Below are positions 53,952-64,000 of a stretch of DNA of 64,000 nucleotides, piece after piece. Position numbers and translations under genes: made by a program. The DNA comes from JASGDN01 sp049841275 (GTDB taxonomy: Bacteria; Chloroflexota; Chloroflexia; Thermomicrobiales; UBA6265). The stretch lies in assembly GCA_049841275.1 (NCBI GenBank), contig JASGDN010000088.1:1-64000 (forward strand), given 5' to 3'. Positions within the stretch are counted from its first letter, which is position 1. Every line of letters starts with the position of its first letter. The notes below the pieces were generated by a model that saw only the letters and a program-made list of their open reading frames with translations, had not been told where the DNA came from and made no database searches.

Positions 53952-54489
53952 TTTACACGAACCTATTTTTATCGATCTGGACGCTGCCACCGGACAACCC
54001 CGGCCGACGACATACGAGTCAATGCGTACCGCAATAGTGACGCGACATCATTTAGAAGCATACATACCTGAAGATGCGCAAGCGCTGCTTCTGGCAGCAG
54101 TTGACTACATCGCATTGGCGTATGAGCAGGCCAACGTAGGCAGGATACACTTGTACGAGCAGTTAACTAATGACGCATTTCTCAAGATGACGCTAGCACT
54201 TGAACGATCGCTCAAAGTTCGACTTGGACGTGGAAACAGAGTGAGGCTAGAAGCTCTGATTGAGCAAGGCATTGCAGAAGACCTGCTACCTGACGTTGGG
54301 CACTACGAGGCGATCTGGACAGAGCTTCGCAAGAACCGGAACGCCATCGCGCATGGTGATCCAGAAAGAGACAGCTACGGACCGTTGACGGCACAGTGGA
54401 TAGGGCTAGTGATTGACGCAATCAACTTAATGTTCGCAATCAAAACGGATGTGACAGGAGTTCAGGCCGATCGAGGAACTGTGCAGTGA
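53944..54489 (+). CDS. HEPN-like protein in the hsd operon
   Basis: This 181-residue helical protein has RKNRNAIAHGDPERDSYG near residues 129-146, with Arg132-x4-His137 matching the RX4-6H catalytic motif of HEPN-domain RNases, and the RNAIAHG context typical of RiboL/MAE-like HEPN families. The upstream helices carry LEAYIPEDAQALLLAAVDYI. The gene starts inside the hsdM stop region and overlaps hsdS by 4 nt, so it is translationally coupled to both. Its DNA is clearly AT-richer than hsdM. The function is inferred only from the motif: it could be an RNase effector triggered by failure of the R-M complex, or a partner of HsdS. Confidence 0.6.
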   Translation: MTDLHEPIFIDLDAATGQPRPTTYESMRTAIVTRHHLEAYIPEDAQALLLAAVDYIALAYEQANVGRIHLYEQLTNDAFLKMTLALERSLKVRLGRGNRVRLEALIEQGIAEDLLPDVGHYEAIWTELRKNRNAIAHGDPERDSYGPLTAQWIGLVIDAINLMFAIKTDVTGVQADRGTVQ

Positions 54490-55736
54490 TTAAGGACTGG
54501 ATTGATACAACAATTGGTGAACAGGTAACGCTCCAACGTGGTATTGACATTACCAAGGCGGCGCAGCGTCCTGGCAGTGTTCCTGTGATCTCCTCCGGTG
54601 GTGTGGCAAGTTATCACGACACTGCATTCGCCAAAGGTCCCGGTGTTGTGCTTGGCAGAAAGGGCGTCGTTGGGAGTGTATATTACATAGATGTGGACTA
54701 CTGGCCTCATGACACATCTTTGTGGGTTCGAGATTTTCACGGAAACAGCCCTCGATTTGTCTATTATTTTTTTAGACACATGGCTCCCGAACTTGCCTCG
54801 ATGGATGTTGGATCAGCGAATCCAACTCTCAACAGGAATCACGTTCATCCGAAGCGGACAAAGTGGCCGCCGTTATCCGAACAGCGTGCCATCGCTCACA
54901 TCCTCGGTACGCTCGACGACAAGATCGAGCTCAACCGGCAGATGAACCAGACGCTCGACGAACTCGCCCGGACGATCTTCCGCTCCTGGTTCGTCGACTT
55001 CGACCCGGTGCGCGCCAAGGCCGAGGGCCGCGAGCCGGAGGGCATGGACGCAGAGACCGCCGACCTCTTCCCGGACCGCTTCGTGGATTCCACGCTCGGC
55101 CCAATCCCTGAGGGGTGGGAGGTTCAGCCAATTGGCGCGATGGTGACGGTGGTTGGCGGATCGACACCAAGCACAAAGCAGCCTGAGTTCTGGGAGGGCG
55201 GAACTCATCTTTGGGCGACGCCTAAAGATCTGTCTGGTATCGCGAGTCCGATCCTAATTGATACCGCCCGACGAATTACCGATGCTGGCGTACAGCAGAT
55301 CAGTTCGCGTCTCCTGCCAGTGGGCTCGGTGCTTCTATCATCCCGTGCTCCAGTCGGGTATTTAGCCGTCACGACAGAACCCACAGCAATTAACCAGGGA
55401 TTCATCGGGATGATTTGTGATCGCGGAGTGCCGAACGCATTTGTCCTGAACTGGGCGCGGGAACGAATGGACACAATCAAGGGCAACGCTGGAGGAACAA
55501 CGTTCGCCGAGATTTCCAAGACTGCATTTCGACCAATTCTAGGAGTGCGGCCGAGCCATGAAGTGCTCGACACATTCCAACTGCAGACCTCGGCGCTCTA
55601 TGAGTTGATCGAGACGAACCTTCGAGAATCAGTCACGCTGGCCGATTTGCGGGATACGCTATTGTCGGAATTGCTGTCGGGTCGGATTGATTCGAGTTCT
55701 TGTGGAAACCACGACGAACAAGTCACACGAGTCTAA
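54486..55736 (+). CDS. hsdS: Type I restriction specificity subunit HsdS
   Basis: The 416-residue protein has two target-recognition domains (TRD1 about 5-125, TRD2 about 205-350) and the two conserved helical spacers, LSEQRAIAHILGTLDDKIEL and the C-terminal TNLRESVTLADLRDTLLSEL. The start GTG at 54486 overlaps the HEPN-like gene by 4 nt. The TRD-coding DNA is AT-rich while the central conserved region 54870-55120 is GC-rich like hsdM, as expected if TRDs were exchanged. The 3' end overlaps the convergent XRE-ImmA gene by 14 bp. Confidence 0.95.
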   Translation: MIKDWIDTTIGEQVTLQRGIDITKAAQRPGSVPVISSGGVASYHDTAFAKGPGVVLGRKGVVGSVYYIDVDYWPHDTSLWVRDFHGNSPRFVYYFFRHMAPELASMDVGSANPTLNRNHVHPKRTKWPPLSEQRAIAHILGTLDDKIELNRQMNQTLDELARTIFRSWFVDFDPVRAKAEGREPEGMDAETADLFPDRFVDSTLGPIPEGWEVQPIGAMVTVVGGSTPSTKQPEFWEGGTHLWATPKDLSGIASPILIDTARRITDAGVQQISSRLLPVGSVLLSSRAPVGYLAVTTEPTAINQGFIGMICDRGVPNAFVLNWARERMDTIKGNAGGTTFAEISKTAFRPILGVRPSHEVLDTFQLQTSALYELIETNLRESVTLADLRDTLLSELLSGRIDSSSCGNHDEQVTRV

Positions 55737-56793
55737 GCCCTTGATTCTCCACTCCGGCAATTCTAGATACATCATCAGAATTCAGGTGAACCATTTTCCC
55801 CAGATCTCCTAAAGAATACTGTCGACGCTTGGTATAGAGATTTACAAGCTCAGTGAACCTGCGAAATGGGTCTTCGCCAATCACATCTAGTTCTCGTGGC
55901 TCACGCGTCTTCCATCCATTGCGGCTAAATTCTCGCCAGAGCATACGCTCACTATCACGATCGATTGCGTCAAGATGTCTCGCTCTCATCAGTAAGGCCT
56001 GCATCGAAACCTTCCAAACCCGCTTGAGGCTAGCGAGTCGCCTCATGTCGGGATTGCGAAGATCAACAAGGATTTCCTCTCTCGGAAGCAGAACCGAGCC
56101 TGCAAAGAGATCAGCCTGACGCTCAATCTCCTCACTCAACTGTATCGAGTAGGGACTGTTGTGAAGAACGAAGTGACCTACTTCATGGAGCAGTGTAAAA
56201 CGGAGCCTGTCTTGTGGTACGTGTGGATTCACGAAGATAATTGGAGGCAAGCCAGTTACCCACTGACCCACCGCGTCGATTTTGGGCGTTGATTGAGGCA
56301 TCGGCACCATCAAGACGCCCGCGCGATCGAGAACGTCGCTAACACTCCGTATTGGGCCAAGTGGAAGGCGAAGTGTCGCTCTCCATACACTTGCAGCCTC
56401 CTCGACGGCCTTGCTGTCGATCTCGTCATCCCAAGTGGGCATTATCGTTGGCGGCCAATTGACAGCGGCAAGCATTCGGCGGATTGTAAAGCGTGAAAGA
56501 TTTAGCCACGCATGAATCGTGTCGAGATCTTTAACAGGAACGGTCTTACGCTTTCGATGGAATACTTCACCTACCCCAGGGCCCAGTACTACGTCGTTTT
56601 GGAAGAAGAAAGCAGATGGAAACTCAAGGGCAGAACAAAGCGAATCGATCTGCTGTTGACTAGGAGACCGGACGTCATCTTCTATCATTGAGATGAGAGT
56701 CTGGCTTACTCCAACCTTTTCCGCAAGGCGAGTTTGACTCATACTACGAGCTTGGCGTGCTAGGCGCACCAGCTCTCCGCGAAACGGTTCCAT
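55723..56793 (-). CDS. XRE-ImmA/IrrE family metallopeptidase regulator
   Basis: The 356-residue protein has an N-terminal helix-turn-helix (residues 5-60: LVRLARQARSMSQTRLAEKV, GVSQTLISMIEDDVRSPSQQ) and an ImmA/IrrE zinc peptidase with HEVGH at 203-207 (FTLLHEVGHFVLHN), then the third-ligand Glu in SEEIERQADLFAGSVLLPRE. Such proteins act as regulators of mobile elements and as antitoxin or repressor proteins cleaved or released on stress. It lies between hsdS and hsdR on the opposite strand, 24 bp after an unknown gene, and its DNA is AT-richer than hsdR. Confidence 0.9.
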   Translation of the reverse strand: MEPFRGELVRLARQARSMSQTRLAEKVGVSQTLISMIEDDVRSPSQQQIDSLCSALEFPSAFFFQNDVVLGPGVGEVFHRKRKTVPVKDLDTIHAWLNLSRFTIRRMLAAVNWPPTIMPTWDDEIDSKAVEEAASVWRATLRLPLGPIRSVSDVLDRAGVLMVPMPQSTPKIDAVGQWVTGLPPIIFVNPHVPQDRLRFTLLHEVGHFVLHNSPYSIQLSEEIERQADLFAGSVLLPREEILVDLRNPDMRRLASLKRVWKVSMQALLMRARHLDAIDRDSERMLWREFSRNGWKTREPRELDVIGEDPFRRFTELVNLYTKRRQYSLGDLGKMVHLNSDDVSRIAGVENQGLRLV

Positions 56794-56816
56794 AAGGATA
56801 TCTCCGAGTGGTTGTC

Positions 56817-57428
56817 CTAGCCGAACTCTTCATCTAGACGCGGCGAGTCGACCGAATCGGTGAATTCGAGCGGAGCGATAGGTGGAAACGATTGTTCTGC
56901 GGAAGCGGAGTCCCAGCGATTGATGCCTTCAGCGCTCAGCATACTCAGATCAAGCTCTCTGTAGGATATCGGCATGTCTCCCCGATACAAGCCAAGAGCC
57001 ATTCGCTCAATGTCCATCCAAATCCGGTCAGGCGAGTAAGCAAGGATAAGCTGGAGAGTCGCATGGTCAAAACCCGGGAGAGTCGCCAGGTCCGCTGATG
57101 TCCATTGACCCGTGCTCACAGTCGCATTTCGTGCGATACGCAGGCCACCCCGACTTGATTTGCGAAGTCTGATGTTGATGTCGCCGAGGCCAAGGAACGT
57201 CAACTGATTTGTTTGGTAGACTTGAATTCTAGGGTGTTCCGAGAATCGGCGTTGGGCCAATCGGCAGAATACATCGAAAACTTGCTTTGCGTGGGCGCCC
57301 ACTGTCAGGTCGCCATAGATCTGGGGGTCCTGCAAGTCGCGGCACTGACGGAACGCATCAATTGCCGTCTGAGCGATCTCCGCGAGGGCCGTGCGATTGT
57401 CGTCAGCGTCTAGCATGTTCAGTTTCAT
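56817..57428 (-). CDS. Hypothetical protein paired with the XRE-ImmA gene
   Basis: This 203-residue protein is not recognised. It has no signal or membrane segment. Blocks that may help a search are AIDAFRQCRDLQDPQIYGDL, RKSSRGGLRIARNATVSTGQ and AEGINRWDSASAEQSFPP. The start at 57428 follows CTGCCTCCG-complement GGAGG. The gene is read first in a two-gene unit from a strong promoter at 57471-57499 and is followed 24 bp later by the XRE-ImmA gene. It may be the toxin or effector of that pair. Confidence 0.7.
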   Translation of the reverse strand: MKLNMLDADDNRTALAEIAQTAIDAFRQCRDLQDPQIYGDLTVGAHAKQVFDVFCRLAQRRFSEHPRIQVYQTNQLTFLGLGDINIRLRKSSRGGLRIARNATVSTGQWTSADLATLPGFDHATLQLILAYSPDRIWMDIERMALGLYRGDMPISYRELDLSMLSAEGINRWDSASAEQSFPPIAPLEFTDSVDSPRLDEEFG

Positions 57429-57456
57429 TCTGCCTCCGCCAGTTCCGCACATCGAC

Positions 57457-57499
57457 TAGAATTATTACGCATTCTATCAGAGCAGCTGTGTCCGTTCAA
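57457..57499 (-). promoter_or_regulatory. Promoter and overlapping operator of the unknown/XRE-ImmA pair
   Basis: On the minus strand TTGAAC (57494-57499) and TAGAAT (57471-57476) are 17 bp apart. The -10 box is half of the inverted repeat TAGAAT-N8-ATTCTA (57457-57476). A dimeric XRE protein bound there would block transcription, so the pair is likely autoregulated. Confidence 0.7.
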
Positions 57500-57554
57500 C
57501 TCTGGCGGCCATGTCTGCCGTCTGGTCAGCTAGTGGCGAAAGAAGGATGACACC

Positions 57555-60683
<3,129 letters not shown>

Positions 60684-60734
60684 ATTGCGCCCCATCCCGC
60701 CCTGCATCATCGCCGCAAACTCGTCGCGCTGCTT

Positions 60735-61131
60735 CTATTCCGTCCGCACCGCCTCCAGGTCCTCAGCGGTCCCGCCCGCCAGGCGATCCACCAGTTCATC
60801 CGGCAAGTTGTGCGTCTTCGCGGCAGCTCGCTGCCGCTCCAGTCGATCGCGATCCGCGATCTGGCGTTCCAGCTCCGCAATCGTCGTCGCCCGCTCCATC
60901 GCAAGCGTCTCCCATTCGCCCTCCCTCGCCGCATCAACCGCCCTGGACCCTCGCGGCCTCGGCTTCCCTGCAAAACTCGGCATTCTGGCGGCGCAGCTGC
61001 TTGATCAGCTTCTGGGTTTCCTGAGGGAGATCCTCGAAGCTCTTTTCCTTCGAGTCCTGCTCTCTGGAGACTTCGGGGGCGTTCGAGTACAGCTCGTCGG
61101 TGTTCGAGTCCAGCTCGTTCACGTCGGTCAT
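60735..61131 (-). pseudogene. Frameshifted coiled-coil protein like phage scaffolding proteins
   Basis: From ATG at 61131 the frame reads acidic TDVNELDSNTDELYSNAPEV and then SFEDLPQETQKLIKQLRRQN to NAEFCREAEAARVQGG and a stop at 60934. In another frame the expected continuation follows: AAREGEWETLAMERATTIAE, LERQIADRDRLERQR, then HNLPDELVDRLAGGTAEDLE to 60735. The full pattern (ETQKLIKQLRRQNAEF, coiled coil, LPDELVDRLxGxTxEDL) is that of short phage scaffold-like proteins. A single-base indel between about 60935 and 60970 explains the break. Confidence 0.65.
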
Positions 61132-61450
61132 GGAATCCTGCTCCTCGTCGGGCAAATCGCCAGACAACAAAACGCCCACTCTCGGAAGAGCAGGCGACGT
61201 GCAGACGCGGTGGCCTCCCAACAGAGAGCGGGCGATGCCAACAATGGCGGTGGGTGGCCCTTACTCAGGTCACACGCATCATGGCACGAGAAAGACCCTC
61301 GCAGAAGCGGGACAAACGACCCTGCGCCCATTCCCCATCGGGCATCAAAAGCGATCGAGAACCCAGTGCTAGTGAGTTGCATCAAGGGAATCGTGCGGCC
61401 AAAATAGAGGCAGGAAATACATGCACGGAATAGAATAAAGGAACGCAACG
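61132..61450. other. Intergenic region with no recognised gene
   Basis: This 319-bp stretch lies between the broken scaffold-like gene and the membrane protein gene. AT content rises after 61370 (GGCCAAAATAGAGG, GGAATAGAATAAAGGA), where the promoter and the AAGGAACG ribosome site of the membrane protein are expected. No stable hairpin or reading frame was found. Confidence 0.5.
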
Positions 61451-62548
61451 ATGCCAAACGATGCGCAGTCGTCGACGACTGACACGACCCAGCCAAGCGC
61501 CTCCACCCCGTCAAACACCACTGGCGCCGATCCCAGCGCAAACAGCACACCACCCCAATCTGGCCCCCCTGTTGAGGAACCGGCTGATCCCAACGCAACC
61601 AACGCACCACTCGAATCCGGGCACCTCGTTGTGGAACAAAAGACCGAGCTGCCACCTTGGCTCAGAGCCGCAAGCGCGCTGGTCATCTTGACTCTATTTG
61701 GTCTCGCCTGCCTCCTCGTCATCGCCAAAATCGTCTGGTCAAGCATCACCCACGACTCCGACCCAAATGACCAACTCGTCACCATGGTCCAATGGACCAT
61801 CGGCACCGTCCTCACCGTCGCCCTCGGCCTCGTCGGCTACAACTGGGTCAGCTCCAACCGCAGCCTCGACCGCGAACAAAGCCTCGTCGAGACACGCTTC
61901 TCCCTCCAGGATGAACGAATCGGCCAAACCATTGCCGCCTCAGACGAGCGCAACCGCATCAACGATCGCTGGGCGGGCGAACAGAAACACCGTTTGGACC
62001 AGGCACTCATCGATCTCGAAGCCGCACGCACGCACCTCAACGAACTCCAGAATCGTGTCGATACTCGCTTCTCGGACATACAGGAGAAAATCGACCTCCA
62101 CTGGCAGGCCACACAGACACAGGCCCGGAAGCACAGCCATGAACTTCAGCAAGAAAGCGAGCAATTCGCCCAGTTCACCGCCTGGGATATGGGGAGAAAA
62201 GCCAGCTTCGCCTTGGATCAAAACCGACCATACGACGCCCTATTTCAAGTCTGTACCGGTATCATCCGCTTGCAAAAGGAGGACGTGTTCATTCAGCGCA
62301 GCTTCTGGAGGGATAGCGTCCGCATCCTGCAACGGTTGGCAGCCCAATCCCCTATCCCCGGCCTTAACGGAGTCCCCAAGCTCGGGCCAACCGCCGACGA
62401 TGCCTTCAATATGGCCGAATCCATCGTCGGCACGCCTCGCCAGAGGGATGCGGATGGGGACCACAGCGGACGCCCCTCGGTGCGGGACAGTCACCTCGAC
62501 GAGCTCGCCGACCTCTTCGCCGAAATCCGCACCCGCTGGAACCTCTAA
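61451..62548 (+). CDS. Membrane protein with coiled coil, upstream of IetA-like ATPase
   Basis: The 365-residue protein has a Ser/Thr/Pro-rich N-terminal 65 residues, two membrane helices (about 72-98, SALVILTLFGLACLLVIAKI; and 112-133, WTIGTVLTVALGLVGY), a long charged coiled coil (about 140-235, RSLDREQSLVETRFSLQDER) and a helical C-terminus. No known domain is recognised. The two helices and cytoplasmic coiled coil suggest a membrane-anchored sensor or scaffold. It ends 225 bp before the AAA+ gene, which has its own promoter, so co-function is only inferred. Its A-rich codon use matches the AAA+ gene and differs from hsdR. Confidence 0.75.
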   Translation: MPNDAQSSTTDTTQPSASTPSNTTGADPSANSTPPQSGPPVEEPADPNATNAPLESGHLVVEQKTELPPWLRAASALVILTLFGLACLLVIAKIVWSSITHDSDPNDQLVTMVQWTIGTVLTVALGLVGYNWVSSNRSLDREQSLVETRFSLQDERIGQTIAASDERNRINDRWAGEQKHRLDQALIDLEAARTHLNELQNRVDTRFSDIQEKIDLHWQATQTQARKHSHELQQESEQFAQFTAWDMGRKASFALDQNRPYDALFQVCTGIIRLQKEDVFIQRSFWRDSVRILQRLAAQSPIPGLNGVPKLGPTADDAFNMAESIVGTPRQRDADGDHSGRPSVRDSHLDELADLFAEIRTRWNL

Positions 62549-62687
62549 CCCCACCATCGCCAACCCCCAGGACACGCTCCAACAACGACCAACGGCACGC
62601 GACCCATCGACATGATCACTGAGGCACCTGCTGGACCCTCTACCCCCACTCCGTCACACGACGCGCCACCCCATTCTTCCCATCCTT

Positions 62688-62740
62688 TTCGCAAATGCCC
62701 GATCACCATCTATACTCGTTCTCACACTAGGGATAGTGTG
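62688..62740 (+). promoter_or_regulatory. Promoter and palindromic operator of the AAA+ ATPase gene
   Basis: TTCGCA (62688-62693) and TATACT (62711-62716) are 17 bp apart. Just downstream, CACACTA-GGGA-TAGTGTG (62723-62740) is a perfect inverted repeat overlapping the expected transcription start, a typical repressor position. The start codon is 33 bp further on. Confidence 0.65.
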
Positions 62741-62773
62741 GGCACCGACACAATCACCCAGGCAGAGACCAGC

Positions 62774-63775
62774 ATGGCAAAAGCGGCACAAATCAAGGCC
62801 CTGGTCGAAAGCCACGGCGAAGGAGATGAGGCGCGCTTCTATTCTGTAGCGATGCAGGTTGCCGCGCACGCAGCGCGGAGCGGACAAACCACGTTCGCCC
62901 AGGAACTTCGTGCCCTCGTCGATGAAGCCAAACAGCGCGTTCCCCGCGCATCAACCAACATCCCCAGTCGCCCCGCCCCCATCGTCCAACCAAAAGGCGA
63001 ACTGGCCGGGCTTCTCGACGCAAGCTACCCCCGCACCACGATATCGGATATGATCCTCACTGAGGATCTCACCAACGCGCTCGAAGAAATCGTCAACGAG
63101 CACCGTCATCGCGCACGCTTGCGGAATTACGACCTCGCTCCAACCCGGCGCATCCTGCTTGTTGGCCCACCAGGCACAGGAAAAACGATGACCGCTTCGG
63201 CCCTCGCCGGCGAGCTGAATCTGCCCCTCTTCACCATCCAGCTCGATGGCCTCATCACGCGCTACCTGGGGGAAACCGCAGCAAAGCTCCGCCTGATCTT
63301 CGACACCATCCAGTCCACGCGCGGGGTCTACCTCTTCGACGAGTTTGAAGCCATCGGCAGAGACCGCGCCGCCCACAACGAAGTCGGCGAAATTCGTCGC
63401 GTCTTGAGCTCGTTCCTCCAATTCCTCGAACAAGACCCCACAGACAGCATCATCGTCTGTGCCACAAACAACCCCAGCCTGCTCGATCGCGCCCTCTTCC
63501 GTCGGTTCGACATCGTCCTGCGCTACGGACTCCCCGATCCCACCCATGCCATCGCCATGATGCAAGCCCGATTTGCCATGCTCGACACTACCGCCATCAC
63601 CTGGGACGCATTCCGAAAAGCCGTCACCGGCCTCTCATATGGCGATCTCGTCCTTGCCTGCGACAAGGCAAGAAAGGTCGCCATCCTCTCCAAGACGGAA
63701 GCGATTGATCCCCAAGTGCTCACGGCAGCCCTCGACGATCGCAGAAATGCCTATCTGGGTGCGGATGCCGAGTAG
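62774..63775 (+). CDS. AAA+ ATPase, IetA-like
   Basis: The 333-residue protein has an N-terminal helical region (AKAAQIKALVESHGEGDEAR, FYSVAMQVAAHAARSG) that is characteristic of AAA+ ATPases paired with S8 proteases, then Walker A GPPGTGKT (131-138), Walker B YLFDE (186-190), sensor 1 CATNNPSLLDRALFRRFD and an arginine finger in that segment. In IetAS systems the ATPase and a subtilisin-like protease act together in plasmid incompatibility and phage defence. The ATG at 62774 follows a promoter and operator. The next gene starts 2 nt after the stop codon, so the two are coupled. Confidence 0.85.
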   Translation: MAKAAQIKALVESHGEGDEARFYSVAMQVAAHAARSGQTTFAQELRALVDEAKQRVPRASTNIPSRPAPIVQPKGELAGLLDASYPRTTISDMILTEDLTNALEEIVNEHRHRARLRNYDLAPTRRILLVGPPGTGKTMTASALAGELNLPLFTIQLDGLITRYLGETAAKLRLIFDTIQSTRGVYLFDEFEAIGRDRAAHNEVGEIRRVLSSFLQFLEQDPTDSIIVCATNNPSLLDRALFRRFDIVLRYGLPDPTHAIAMMQARFAMLDTTAITWDAFRKAVTGLSYGDLVLACDKARKVAILSKTEAIDPQVLTAALDDRRNAYLGADAE

Positions 63776-63777
63776 CG

Positions 63778-64000
63778 ATGGCCAGTCGGACGCTTTCCCA
63801 CATTCCTGTCAAGAAGAAACCAGATTCCGTCCGGTTCTCTGGGTATGGTTCTCCGATCAATTCGGACGATGCAAAAAAGCCACCTGCGCCGGATCGCGCC
63901 AAGCACGGCGCGGCACTCGCCCATACGCTCGAAACCATCGCCAAGGAATTCGACGCCGCTCAACACGCAAACTCCCTGGCGCAGCAGATCCCTTCCGCCG
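63778..64000 (+). CDS. N-terminus of probable S8 (subtilisin-like) protease, IetS-like, cut by the window end
   Basis: From ATG at 63778 an open frame runs to the window end (74 codons). It contains KKPPAPDRAKHGAALAHTLE, the DRAxHGxxLxxxLE pattern of the N-terminal extension of S8 proteases next to IetA-type ATPases. The catalytic domain lies outside the window, so the assignment rests on context and this short motif. Confidence 0.65.
   Translation, partial: MASRTLSHIPVKKKPDSVRFSGYGSPINSDDAKKPPAPDRAKHGAALAHTLETIAKEFDAAQHANSLAQQIPSA

Overview
The window is GC-rich DNA from a bacterium. Exported proteins with Tat-type starts followed by Ala/Ser/Pro/Asp-rich tails, GC-rich codon use, dispersed 'GCTCAGRATGACATGG' repeats and the mix of Gfo/Idh/MocA, M20, ThuA and cupin genes suggest a Chloroflexota of the Thermomicrobia/Sphaerobacter type. 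That placement is inference, since no rRNA gene is present.

Layout. 1-8.8 kb: the end of a CRISPR array and a complete type I-C operon on the minus strand (cas3, cas5c, cas8c, cas7, cas4, cas1, cas2). The roughly 300-base cas3-cas5 gap carries a decayed CRISPR repeat whose guide-like tail matches a TTC-flanked site in the same gap. 8.9-13.3 kb: a PRC-barrel protein and a UvrD-type helicase, bracketed by two inverted copies of a 209-bp element. 13.3-19.1 kb: a DUF3987-type ATPase with a LexA-like box, an unknown protein and an MmeI-type restriction-modification enzyme among dispersed repeats. 19.3-22.2 kb: galM, a DinB-like protein and a molybdopterin-binding-domain protein. 22.5-29.0 kb: a second array of 89 repeats and 88 spacers with no cas gene beside it.

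29-52 kb is mostly chromosomal metabolism and regulation: three Gfo/Idh/MocA oxidoreductases, two tandem BrnT/BrnA modules with a palindromic operator, an enolase-superfamily enzyme, a glycoside hydrolase, a histidine kinase/response regulator pair, a CobW relative lacking GTPase motifs, a siderophore-binding protein, an HxlR regulator, an M20 peptidase, a TPP enzyme, and several relics (a cupin with a nonsense codon, a peptidase tail).

52-64 kb begins with tRNA-Leu(UAG) and is again defence-rich. A type I restriction-modification locus (hsdM, hsdS, hsdR) holds a HEPN-like gene between hsdM and hsdS, and an oppositely oriented XRE-ImmA/IrrE gene plus an unknown gene between hsdS and hsdR. It is followed by a frameshifted phage-scaffold-like gene, a membrane coiled-coil protein and an AAA+ ATPase whose partner, probably a subtilisin-like protease (IetAS type), is cut by the window end. 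The two ends thus hold adaptive immunity, restriction, toxin-antitoxin-like modules and a probable IetAS system. The strongest candidate for something new is the crRNA-like autoregulatory RNA in the cas operon.
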